Shown here: positions 18,527 to 26,518 of the stretch, in pieces
How positions within the stretch are numbered: position 1 is the first letter of the stretch
How the letters are laid out: each line of letters opens with the position of its first letter
NCBI RefSeq assembly: GCF_900110535.1
Contig: NZ_FOJA01000001.1
Location: 2,329,393-2,393,392, forward strand
Source of the DNA: Halobacterium jilantaiense
GTDB lineage: Archaea; Halobacteriota; Halobacteria; Halobacteriales; Halobacteriaceae
Direction of reading: 5' to 3'
Length of the DNA: 64,000 nucleotides
Notes under the pieces: model-generated
Told to the model about the DNA's origin: nothing
The model's database searches: none
The model's input: the letters and a program-made list of their open reading frames with translations, nothing else
Program-made: the position numbers and the translations under genes

Positions 18527-18568
18527 GTCGTGTTCGGGGATTTCGGCGGGTCGCTGCCAGGTTCGCCG

Positions 18569-19213
18569 TCATCGCTCGGAGCTGGCGACCGTGTTGTCGA
18601 CGAGCGTCCGCGTGGCGCGGCGCAGCCGCTCCGAGAGCGCCGACGGCGTCACGTCGAGTTCGCTGGACACGTCTGCGAGGTCCGCCGTCCGGGGCACGTC
18701 GAAGTACCCCCGGCGGCGCGCCGCCAGCAGCGCCTCCCGCTGCGGGACGGTGAGTCCGTAGTCGTCACCGCCGTGCTCGGTCTCACACAGCCGGTGCGGG
18801 CAAAAGGTGAGGCTACTCGCCTGACAGATGTCTCGGAACGCTTCGAGGTCCGCCCGGTCCGCGAACTGCGTGCTCACTTTCCACCCGTGCGCCGTCACGA
18901 GCGCGCCCATCGGGTACGTCTCTCGGTCGACGAGTTCCGCGTACATCTCCACGTAGGCCGTGTCGATGACGGCCCGATACCGCGACTCGACGACGCCCGA
19001 GTCCATAGCAGTGAACTCAACGACGCAGTCGTCCCGACGCAAGGCGTCTTCGAGTGCCTCCGGGTCGACGCCGGTCGCGGAGAACACGAGCGCGGGTCGG
19101 CCGCTCGTCCCGGAGACGACGTTGTCGACGGTGAGTACTGCGTCGAGCTCGTCGACCGTGTCACACAGCGGCAGGTCCGAGGACTCCAGTTCGAACTCAC
19201 AGACGAGACCCAT
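18569..19213 (-). CDS. Bat-type HTH transcriptional regulator
   Basis: A 214-residue protein with the bacterio-opsin-activator layout: an N-terminal beta-rich domain of unknown ligand (residues 1-150) and a C-terminal HTH_10 domain from LTVPQREALLAARRRGYFDVP, then the helix pair DVSSELDVTPSALSERLRRA. It probably regulates itself or the downstream oleate hydratase gene, which is co-directional 122 bases away and has its own promoter. The start at 19213 is preferred; the frame extends to 19264. Overlapping inverted repeats lie upstream at 19284-19304. Confidence 0.88.
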   Translation of the reverse strand: MGLVCEFELESSDLPLCDTVDELDAVLTVDNVVSGTSGRPALVFSATGVDPEALEDALRRDDCVVEFTAMDSGVVESRYRAVIDTAYVEMYAELVDRETYPMGALVTAHGWKVSTQFADRADLEAFRDICQASSLTFCPHRLCETEHGGDDYGLTVPQREALLAARRRGYFDVPRTADLADVSSELDVTPSALSERLRRATRTLVDNTVASSER

Positions 19214-19283
19214 GTGGGTCACTCCGAGTACACGGAGGGTAAAACACGGTCGGGTGATTCTCACTGGCCAGTATCGGGATGAT

Positions 19284-19304
19284 ACAGTACATTTACTGTG
19301 TACT
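19284..19304. promoter_or_regulatory. Overlapping inverted repeats upstream of the Bat-type regulator
   Basis: ACAGTA-CATT-TACTGT at 19284-19299 overlaps AGTACA-N7-TGTACT at 19286-19304. Both are perfect 6-base arms. They lie 70-90 bases before the regulator start and 85-100 bases before the small membrane protein gene, so either gene could be controlled. Confidence 0.5.
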
Positions 19305-19387
19305 ATGGAAACTACGATACCGTTCTTGGTTCGAAATTATATAGTTAGAGAAAGGTTAGTGGTTCCGGCTATCCTTTCCGCAATTGT

Positions 19388-19687
19388 ATGGCTAGCCTAG
19401 GGGCGTTCGGCGTGCTGGAAGTGGTTGGGTTGATAGTCGCTGTACTCGGGCTGTTACCGGTCCTGAGTCAGTACAAAGACGAGACAAAGTGGTTCACTGC
19501 TGGCTACCTCCTGCTCGTCGTCGGCATGATTGCGACGAATCTCGAAGCCGTGGTACTGCCGGTCGTGTTGAACGTCACGGAACACGTCGTCGGTATCGGG
19601 CTCGCTGGCATCACGTTCCTGTTCGCAGCCTACCAGCGGCGACAGGACATCGTCGAACGGCAGACATCGGAGGTCACCGATGGTTGA
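19388..19687 (+). CDS. Small three-helix membrane protein coupled to a transducer
   Basis: A 99-residue hydrophobic protein with three predicted membrane segments (about 8-27, 36-56, 63-83) and a charged C-terminal tail. No catalytic motif is visible and I cannot name a family. Its stop overlaps the next gene by 8 bases, and a strong Shine-Dalgarno for that gene lies inside its end, so the two are translated together. A TATA element at 19335-19342 leaves a short leader. It may be a sensory or accessory subunit of the transducer; this is inference. Confidence 0.75.
   Translation: MASLGAFGVLEVVGLIVAVLGLLPVLSQYKDETKWFTAGYLLLVVGMIATNLEAVVLPVVLNVTEHVVGIGLAGITFLFAAYQRRQDIVERQTSEVTDG
19669..19675 (+). 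promoter_or_regulatory. Shine-Dalgarno site of the coupled transducer gene
   Basis: GGAGGTC ends four bases before the ATG at 19680, inside the preceding gene. It marks translational coupling. Confidence 0.65.
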
Positions 19688-21344
19688 CATCGCGGTCTTC
19701 GTAGACACAGTCGTCGCACCCCTCGGTGACGCTGTGGGGGCGCTGAGTTTCGCCGCAGCGGCCACGCTCGGGTACCGGAACTACCGAGACAGTGAGGCGG
19801 AAGCCGCTTTCTGGATGGCGTTCAGCTTCGCGTCACTGCTGGGCGTGACGTGGACGATCTCGCTGATGCTGGAGAAAGCCGGCGTCGCCACCGAGATTTT
19901 CAACCTCGCAACGGGACCGATCATGACCGCGACGGTCGCTGTGTTCGCAATTGGCGGGACGGCGACACTCGCCATCGTCGAAGACATGCAGACACTCGTC
20001 GAGGAGCGAGCGCAGCGCCGGGAGGAAGCCGAAGCGAAACGTCGCGAAGCAGAGCAAGCGCGCGAGGAAGCCGAACAGCAGAAAGCCGAAGCGAAACGGC
20101 AGCAAGCCGAAGCCGAAGCAGCCAAAGAGGAGGCCCGCGAGCAGAGCGAGGAGATCCAGCGCCTCGCCGACGACCTCGAAGCACAAGCGATGGAAGTCGG
20201 TTCGACGCTCGAAGCAGCCTCGGACGGCGACCTCACGGCGAGAGTCGAGACCACGACGGACAACGAAGAAATCGCCGAGGTGGCCGCAGTTGTCAACGAG
20301 ATGCTGACCACGATGGAGCGCACAATCGCCGAGATCCAGGGGTTCTCGACGGAAGTCACGACCGCCAGCCAGGAGGCGACGGCCGGCGCGAAAGAGATAC
20401 AGGACGCGAGCGAAACCGTCAGTCAGTCCGTCCAGGAGATTGCGGCCGGCACCGACGACCAGCGCGAACAACTCGAAGCCGTCGCCGAGGAGATGGACTC
20501 CCACTCGGCCACCGTCGAAGAGGTCGCGGCGACCGCACAGAGTGTCGCCGACACCGCCAGCGACACCGCGGACATCTCTGTCGACGGCGAGCAGACAGCC
20601 GAAGACGCGATCGAAGCCATCGAATCTGTCCAGAACACGATGGAGACGACCGTGCGGAACGTCGAAGAACTCGACCAGTTGACGACGGAGATCGACGACA
20701 TCGCGGAGCTCATCAGTGACATCGCAGCGCAGACGAACATGCTCGCGCTGAACGCCAACATCGAAGCGGCGCGGGCCGGATCGGGGAACGGCGGGTCCGG
20801 TGACGGCGACGGGTTCGCCGTGGTCGCCGACGAAGTCAAAGACCTCGCGACCGAAACCCAGCGCTCCGCCGAAGACATCGCAGAACTCATCGAGGAAGTC
20901 CAGACGCAGACGGAGACGACCGTCGAAGAGATTCGCGTCGCCGAACAGCGCGTCGACGACGGCGCGGCCGCCGTCGAGCAGACGGTCGACGCCTTCGGCG
21001 AGGTGACGACGAACGTCAAAGAGACCCGCAACGGTATCCAGGAGATCAGCCAAGCGATGGACGAGCAAGCCGAGCGGTCCGAGCGCGTCGTCGCGAACAT
21101 CGACGACATCGCCGAAATCAGTCAGGCGACGGCCGACCGCGCGGAGAACGTCTCCGCGGCGTCCGAGGAGCAGACGGCGTCGATTACGGAAGTGACGAGC
21201 AGTCTCCAGTCGCTCACCAATCAGGCCGACACGCTCAACGAGCGACTGAACGAGTTCCGTGTCGAGGTCAGCGGGACGGTCCACCAGACCGACGAAGACA
21301 CGCCACAGGACGGCGCGAACACGGCACCGCGGCGAACTGACTAA
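19680..21344 (+). CDS. Methyl-accepting taxis transducer without an extracellular domain
   Basis: A 554-residue halobacterial transducer (Htr). Three membrane segments (about 13-33, 43-65, 79-100) are joined by very short loops, so there is no room for an extracellular ligand domain. A long Glu/Ala/Lys/Arg coiled coil (about 100-170) leads to the cytoplasmic signalling domain. The tip has [19 protein letters not shown] and [12 protein letters not shown], with an extra Gly/Ser/Asp insert between them compared with other Htrs in this window. The sensed cue is therefore likely within the membrane or cytosol. MpcT of H. salinarum, a membrane-potential sensor, has a comparable layout, but I cannot assign orthology. 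Confidence 0.9.
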   Translation: MVDIAVFVDTVVAPLGDAVGALSFAAAATLGYRNYRDSEAEAAFWMAFSFASLLGVTWTISLMLEKAGVATEIFNLATGPIMTATVAVFAIGGTATLAIVEDMQTLVEERAQRREEAEAKRREAEQAREEAEQQKAEAKRQQAEAEAAKEEAREQSEEIQRLADDLEAQAMEVGSTLEAASDGDLTARVETTTDNEEIAEVAAVVNEMLTTMERTIAEIQGFSTEVTTASQEATAGAKEIQDASETVSQSVQEIAAGTDDQREQLEAVAEEMDSHSATVEEVAATAQSVADTASDTADISVDGEQTAEDAIEAIESVQNTMETTVRNVEELDQLTTEIDDIAELISDIAAQTNMLALNANIEAARAGSGNGGSGDGDGFAVVADEVKDLATETQRSAEDIAELIEEVQTQTETTVEEIRVAEQRVDDGAAAVEQTVDAFGEVTTNVKETRNGIQEISQAMDEQAERSERVVANIDDIAEISQATADRAENVSAASEEQTASITEVTSSLQSLTNQADTLNERLNEFRVEVSGTVHQTDEDTPQDGANTAPRRTD

Positions 21345-21412
21345 CCCGACCGGACGCCGCCAGACAGTCCGGCGTCAACAGACGAGGCCGCGAGCCCGAC
21401 TCCGGACGACGG

Positions 21413-23851
21413 CTACTCGCGGCCGGTGTTTCTGTGCTCTTCGACGTCGAACTTCGATAGCAGCGTTTCGAGTTGCTCGGCGCGATCGCTCAGCGACTCG
21501 ACGCTACCCGTAATCTCCGACATCGACGCCGCCTGCTCCTCTGCCGCAGCAGAGACGCTCTGGGCCTCCCCAGCAGTGGACTCACTGAGGTCCGCGACCT
21601 CCTCGGTCATCGACACCGCTTCCTCGGTGCTGGCGGCCTGGTCGTCAGTGGTGTCGCTGATTTCCTGAACGCCACTGTCGGTCTCCTCGGCGTGGCCCGC
21701 CACCTCAGTGAACGCCGACACGACTTCCTCGACTGCCTCGATGCCTTCCTCCATCGACTGCTCTGCGCTCCTAGCTTCCTCCACGGTCGTCTGCGTCTGC
21801 GTCTGGACTTCCTCGATGACCTCCTCGATATCGTTTGCCGACGCCTGCGTCTCCTCGGCGAGGTCCTTGACCTCGTCGGCGACCACGGCGAAGCCGTCGC
21901 CGGACTTGTCCGCTCGCGCCGCTTCGATGTTCGCGTTCAGCGCGAGCATGTTCGTCTGCTCCGCGATGTCCGAAATCAACTCGACAATCGTGCTGATTTC
22001 CGCCATCTGCTCGTCGAGTTGCTCGACGTTCTCGACGGTCGTGTCGATTGCAGACTGGACGGTCCGCGACCGCTCGATGGCTTGCTGCGCGGTCGACTCG
22101 CCGCTTCGCGCAATCTCGGCCGTCTGGTGGGAGTGTTCCGCGACCGAATCAGCGGACGCCGCCACCTCCTCGATGGCCGCCGACAGGTCGGTCATCTCCT
22201 CCGAGACCGTATCGAGCATGTCGCGTTGCTCGTCGGCAGCGCCCGCAATCTCCTGAACGGACTCACTCACTTGGCCGCTCGCCCGCTCCGCGTCGGCCGC
22301 GCCGACCTCGGCTTCCTCGCTGGCCGTCGCGACGGCGTCGGCGAACTCCTGGATGTCGACGATGGTTCGCTCCCACTCGGCGAGCATGTCGTTGAACGAC
22401 GCCGCGATGGCAGCCATCGCCTCGTTGTCCGCCTCGTCCTCCGGCATGCGCTGTGACAGGTCGCCGTCCGCACACGCCGCCATCACCTCGCTGTACGTCT
22501 CGGCCTGCTGTTCGAGTTCCGTTGCCAGCGCCTCAGCGGTCTCTTTGGCTTCCCGGGCGCGCTCGCGTTCGTCCTCGGCCCGAGCGCGCTCCTCCTCGGC
22601 TTCCTGCTGGGCGGCGGTCGCTTGCTCGCGGGCGCTCTCGGCCTCGTCGATCTTCGAGACGAGCGCGTCACGCATACTCCCCAGCGAGGTCGACAGCTGG
22701 CCGATTTCGTCGCGGCGTGAACTCGCAACGTCGACATCGTACTCGCCGTGCTCGATGGCTGTCGCCGCCTCAGAGAGGCGTTGTACCGACGTTGCCGTGT
22801 TCCGGCCGATCGTCCCGCCGACGACCACGACCCCGACGAGCGCGACGAGGATGAACACGAGGATGTTGCTGCGAATCTGCTCGCTCAGCGCGAACGCGTT
22901 CTCCGCTGGTGCGTGCTTGACGACGACCCAGTTCGTTCCGGGGATGGTCGCGTACGCAGCGACGTACTTCTCGTCGAGGACGGCGTTCTTCGTCGGCGCG
23001 TCTGTGAACGTCCCGTTCCGCGCCGCCGTGCTGATCTCCGGGATGTCGGCTTGCGTTCGGTTGCCGGCGTACGGCTGGCCGACGGTGTCTGTCCCGGCGT
23101 CCGAGAACAACACCTCCGTCGAATCTGACGTCGGCCGAACGACTTGCGTGAACGTTCCATCGATGCCGGCACTGAACTGGTTACTGAGGTCGCCCGCGTC
23201 GTACTCGACGACGAGTACGTGCGTGAAGTCCGCGGCGACGCTCATCGAACTGACGACTCGCTGTCCGTCAGCGTTCGCGTACGGATTCGTAGAGAGGACC
23301 GAGTCACGGCCGATCGACCGCGTTCGGTCGACCCACGGGTGAGAACTAGACGAGACGTTCGTGCCCCGGAGTTCGTCGTCGGTACTCGCGACGATTGCGG
23401 CTTCACTAGCACCACCAACAGTCGGGTCTGCAAGATGAACCGCTGCGACGCGGTCGGCCTGTAGCTCGTTCGCAGCAATCTTCTCCACGTACGCTTGCTG
23501 GTCCGCGGCTGTCGAATCGAGTCCGAGTGTCGGACTGTTAGACGCAATGAGGACCGGGCGCTCGTTGCGTTCCAGCCACTCGTTCAACAGGCCGGACTCG
23601 GACTCGACTTCCTGCACGAGCTGCTGTGCGGTGTCGTCCTCGAGTGTCGCAGTCGCGTTCCCCTGCACCCAGAACCCGCCGGCCGCGATGAGCGCGACAA
23701 TCACCAGCAGCGCCACGGCGAACTTCACGAGGTACGACCGAGCAGGTAGCATTACCACGTCTTTCACGCGGCTCAGCCCCGACGTGTCCGTCGATGCTGC
23801 ATCTGCCGCCTTGTCGCTCCTGTCTCCGGACGACTGTGTTGAGTCCTGCAT
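21413..23851 (-). CDS. cosT: Osmolyte taxis transducer CosT (Htr5)
   Basis: An 812-residue membrane transducer. One membrane segment (about 43-64), a large extracellular Cache-type domain (65-320), a second segment (about 327-350), then HAMP units and a signalling domain containing [19 protein letters not shown]. The ligand-binding lipoprotein gene lies four bases upstream on the same strand. This arrangement and length match CosB/CosT of Halobacterium salinarum, which mediates attraction to betaine-type compatible solutes. The assignment rests on the partner gene and overall pattern, not on an alignment. Confidence 0.85.
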   Translation of the reverse strand: MQDSTQSSGDRSDKAADAASTDTSGLSRVKDVVMLPARSYLVKFAVALLVIVALIAAGGFWVQGNATATLEDDTAQQLVQEVESESGLLNEWLERNERPVLIASNSPTLGLDSTAADQQAYVEKIAANELQADRVAAVHLADPTVGGASEAAIVASTDDELRGTNVSSSSHPWVDRTRSIGRDSVLSTNPYANADGQRVVSSMSVAADFTHVLVVEYDAGDLSNQFSAGIDGTFTQVVRPTSDSTEVLFSDAGTDTVGQPYAGNRTQADIPEISTAARNGTFTDAPTKNAVLDEKYVAAYATIPGTNWVVVKHAPAENAFALSEQIRSNILVFILVALVGVVVVGGTIGRNTATSVQRLSEAATAIEHGEYDVDVASSRRDEIGQLSTSLGSMRDALVSKIDEAESAREQATAAQQEAEEERARAEDERERAREAKETAEALATELEQQAETYSEVMAACADGDLSQRMPEDEADNEAMAAIAASFNDMLAEWERTIVDIQEFADAVATASEEAEVGAADAERASGQVSESVQEIAGAADEQRDMLDTVSEEMTDLSAAIEEVAASADSVAEHSHQTAEIARSGESTAQQAIERSRTVQSAIDTTVENVEQLDEQMAEISTIVELISDIAEQTNMLALNANIEAARADKSGDGFAVVADEVKDLAEETQASANDIEEVIEEVQTQTQTTVEEARSAEQSMEEGIEAVEEVVSAFTEVAGHAEETDSGVQEISDTTDDQAASTEEAVSMTEEVADLSESTAGEAQSVSAAAEEQAASMSEITGSVESLSDRAEQLETLLSKFDVEEHRNTGRE

Positions 23852-23855
23852 CTGT

Positions 23856-24869
23856 TTAGATGAAGCCGTCGGCTCGAAGATGGTCGGCGACCGCTTGCTG
23901 GCTCCCGACCTCGTTTGCGCGACTGTTCAGCTCCTGCATGGTCGCTGCGTCAGGGATCGCGTCTGGCATCGTATTCAGCGCCGAAACGACGGCGTCTGTC
24001 GCGACGTCCTCGTGAACCACGCCGACGGGGTGGAAGAACGGCCAGAAGTTTCGGTCGTCTTCGAGGAATACGATGTCTTCGACCTCAGTCAGCCAGGCAC
24101 TCGTGCTGTATCCGAACCCCAAGTCTGCGTACTCCTCGTCGACAGCCGTACCGACGGCTTGTGCGGACGCAGCTTCGAGGAATTCGTTCTCATCCTCCCA
24201 GCGAGCCACCTGCTGGGAGTCGAACCCGTAGTAGTCGAAGAGGGCGTCCAGTCCGTCACTGCGGACTCTGAACCCGTCCCCGAACGCCGGCTTGATGCCG
24301 TAATTCCCGCTGTTGACGTGTGCCGCGAGGTCACTGATGGTCTCGATGCCAGTCCCTTCGATTGCTCGCTCCCGGACGAACACTGCCCACGTGTTCTGCC
24401 AGTCTGCACGGTCGAGAATCCGAATCGGGTGTTCGGACTCCATCTCGGATTTCAGTGCGTCGTACTGTTCGTCCGGCGTCTCGAAGTCGGCTTCGTCGTG
24501 TCGCGGCGGGTGTGACGCCCACAGCGACCCCATATAGTCGTAGTACGCGTGTATCTCCCCTGACTGGTACGCCTTGGCGTGTGCAGCGTTCCCGCCGAGT
24601 CCAGTTTCGTCCACGAGATTCGCGTTCGTGTTGTTGGCGAGCAGCTCGTACGCGACGTACCCGAGATTCAGCTGTTCGGTGTACCCCTTCGAACTGACGA
24701 CGACCGACAGTGAACCGTCGCTGTCCCCACTGGCACTGTCAGCACCGCCCTCACTGGTGTCGCTGCCGCCACCAACGCAGCCAGCGAGTGCCGCGGTTCC
24801 CCCTGCCGTTAGCGCCCCTAGCAGCTGCCGCCGATTCGTCAGCAGCGGCGGCTGTCTCTGTTCACGCAT
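23856..24869 (-). CDS. cosB: Compatible-solute-binding lipoprotein CosB
   Basis: A 337-residue periplasmic-type binding protein of the glycine-betaine/choline (OpuAC/ProX) family. The N-terminus carries a Tat motif (NRRQLLG) and a lipobox with Cys31 (LAGC), so it is a membrane-anchored lipoprotein. The body shows [22 protein letters not shown] and [15 protein letters not shown]. No ABC permease or ATPase gene is next to it; instead the transducer gene follows after four bases. That favours a dedicated chemoreceptor role over transport. A T-rich TATA element is 29 bases before the ATG. Confidence 0.88.
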   Translation of the reverse strand: MREQRQPPLLTNRRQLLGALTAGGTAALAGCVGGGSDTSEGGADSASGDSDGSLSVVVSSKGYTEQLNLGYVAYELLANNTNANLVDETGLGGNAAHAKAYQSGEIHAYYDYMGSLWASHPPRHDEADFETPDEQYDALKSEMESEHPIRILDRADWQNTWAVFVRERAIEGTGIETISDLAAHVNSGNYGIKPAFGDGFRVRSDGLDALFDYYGFDSQQVARWEDENEFLEAASAQAVGTAVDEEYADLGFGYSTSAWLTEVEDIVFLEDDRNFWPFFHPVGVVHEDVATDAVVSALNTMPDAIPDAATMQELNSRANEVGSQQAVADHLRADGFI

Positions 24870-25250
24870 GACGGCCGAGATTCTGCAACGGTAGTAAAAA
24901 ACCCTCTGCCGGTGCTATCACTACTGATACCAGAAGCTCTGGCGAAGATAAATTAATCTAATTCGATTCTGCATACATGCGAACCGTACCCATATCAGAC
25001 CCACAATATCGGCGTCGAACAGTCAGTGGGCAGTGCCAGTAGAACCACACTTCTCGTACCAGTCAGCGTCCGCGCTAGCGGCCGCTCCGAACTGACTGAA
25101 ACGAAGCGGCCTCGGCACTCATAGGGCTCGTCGTCCCGCGGGAGCCACCCCGGGTCGGCCCGGTGGCGTCGTCATCGGCCATCTGCGGGTACGGGCAGCG
25201 CCGAAAAGACGCTGGCGGTCGCCCGAGAGACAGTCGCGCCGGCGTGACCT
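24870..25250. other. 381-base stretch between cosB and the 25251 gene
   Basis: It holds the cosB promoter and an AT-rich block at 24948-24968, strikingly A/T-rich for this genome. From 25000 to 25250 I see only a 35-residue minus-strand frame (ending at 25075) of low quality. No tRNA or repeat is visible. Confidence 0.6.
24895..24901 (-). promoter_or_regulatory. TATA-like element of cosB-cosT
   Basis: Minus-strand TTTTTTA centred about 29 bases before the cosB ATG at 24869. A second AT-rich block at 24948-24968 lies farther upstream and could be a regulator site. Confidence 0.6.
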
Positions 25251-25754
25251 GTGAGTACCACCACGCAGATGCCCGTGCGGTCCACAGCAGTAGGTATGTT
25301 GTCGCCTGCACCCGCCGTGCCGGGGTTGTTCGTCGTCGGCGTCGCCGCCGCAGTCGTCGCCACGCTCGTCATGGACGCGGCGATGGCGCGACTACCAGAG
25401 GGAGAGACGTCGCCGTTCGTCGCCGCCGGCGTGCTCACCGAGCGGCCGCCCGGGGAGGCACCGGGACGGCTGGCGAGCGTTGTCCACTACGCCGCCGGGC
25501 TGCTGACCGGGCCGCTGTTCGCGTGGCTGTTCCTCGCTCCTGCAGCCGTCCTCGACGGCGTGGCGGTCACGGCTGTGGCCGCCGCGGTCGTGCTCTACGT
25601 GCTGATGGTCGGATTCTTCGCCGTCGTCGTGTTGCCGCGGTCGCTGGTCGACGAGCGTCGCGTGCCGGCGATTCGGCGCGACTGGGCGGCGGTCGCAGCG
25701 GTGTACGTCGCGGTGCTGGTGCCGGTCGTCGCCGGCGCAGCGACGGTGCTCTGA
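25251..25754 (+). CDS. Four-helix membrane protein of unknown function
   Basis: Up to 167 residues with about four membrane segments (roughly 22-45, 68-88, 95-120, 145-165 in the long form). No family motif is recognised. A GTG at 25251 gives the longest form; ATG codons at 25269 and 25296 are plausible starts. It is convergent with sopII, with 25 bases between stops, so a shared function is not implied. Confidence 0.65.
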   Translation: MSTTTQMPVRSTAVGMLSPAPAVPGLFVVGVAAAVVATLVMDAAMARLPEGETSPFVAAGVLTERPPGEAPGRLASVVHYAAGLLTGPLFAWLFLAPAAVLDGVAVTAVAAAVVLYVLMVGFFAVVVLPRSLVDERRVPAIRRDWAAVAAVYVAVLVPVVAGAATVL

Positions 25755-25779
25755 CCGAGCGAGCGGGAGAAACAGGGGT

Positions 25780-26517
25780 TCAGTCGTCGTCGGTCGCGGA
25801 CGGGGCCTCCACGGGGCTCGGAGTGGCGGTCGACGCGTCGCGGGTCGCCGTGACGAGCCGGTCGACGGCGTCCACGCCGATCGCGGCGAACGCGACGAAC
25901 CCGACCTTCGAGATGAAGTCCAGATAGACGACGACGATGGTGTACATCTCGTACTGGAGAAGGCCGAAGCCGGCCGGTCCGAGCAGCCAGACGACCGGGT
26001 ACAGCGTCCACAGCACGACGGTGATGTTCCGGAGCGTGACGAACAGCGAGTGGACCCGCGGGTCGGGGTTGCTGCCGAGCGACCGGGGCAGCACGCGGAG
26101 CAGGCCGAACGCGAGCACCAGGTACCCGAGGGCACCCGCCGCGAACAGCGCCCACCGGAGCGTTCCGTCCGTGAACGCCGCACCGATACCCGCAGCGATG
26201 ACGAAGATGTCCGCCACGAGCAGCCACACGTAGGTGCGGCGGGCCGGCCTCGCGAGCATCGCGAGGTAGGCCACGATGAGCGGCGTCGTCACCAGCCAGT
26301 CGATGTACCGCGCGACGAAGATGGTGTGGTCCGCGACCGTCGTCTCGGTGAAGCCGAGTCCCATCGCGGCGTACGCGATGGCGGCCAAGCCGGTGATGCC
26401 GGCGAGCACGAGGTCGTAGCGTCGATGCGACGGATACCGAATCATGTCCCGGAGCGGCAGCACCGTCCCGACGACCATGCCGACTGCACCGACCCAGAAC
26501 CAGGTAGTGAGTGCCAT
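25780..26517 (-). CDS. sopII: Sensory rhodopsin II
   Basis: A 245-residue seven-helix retinal protein, the blue-light receptor for photophobic responses. Retinal forms a Schiff base with Lys204 (in LDFISKVGF). The counterion Asp73 and Arg70 lie in ARYIDWLVTTP. The proton-donor Asp of proton pumps is replaced by Tyr84, as expected for a sensor. The N-terminus and the segment TLRNITVVLWTLYPVVWLL closely match H. salinarum SRII as I remember it. It starts one base after the htrII stop, so receptor and transducer are made from one mRNA. Confidence 0.97.
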   Translation of the reverse strand: MALTTWFWVGAVGMVVGTVLPLRDMIRYPSHRRYDLVLAGITGLAAIAYAAMGLGFTETTVADHTIFVARYIDWLVTTPLIVAYLAMLARPARRTYVWLLVADIFVIAAGIGAAFTDGTLRWALFAAGALGYLVLAFGLLRVLPRSLGSNPDPRVHSLFVTLRNITVVLWTLYPVVWLLGPAGFGLLQYEMYTIVVVYLDFISKVGFVAFAAIGVDAVDRLVTATRDASTATPSPVEAPSATDDD

Positions 26518-26518
26518 C

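Noticed and set aside
25075-25182. A 35-residue minus-strand frame in the gap after cosB
   Set aside because: Too short, low complexity and no promoter or neighbour support.
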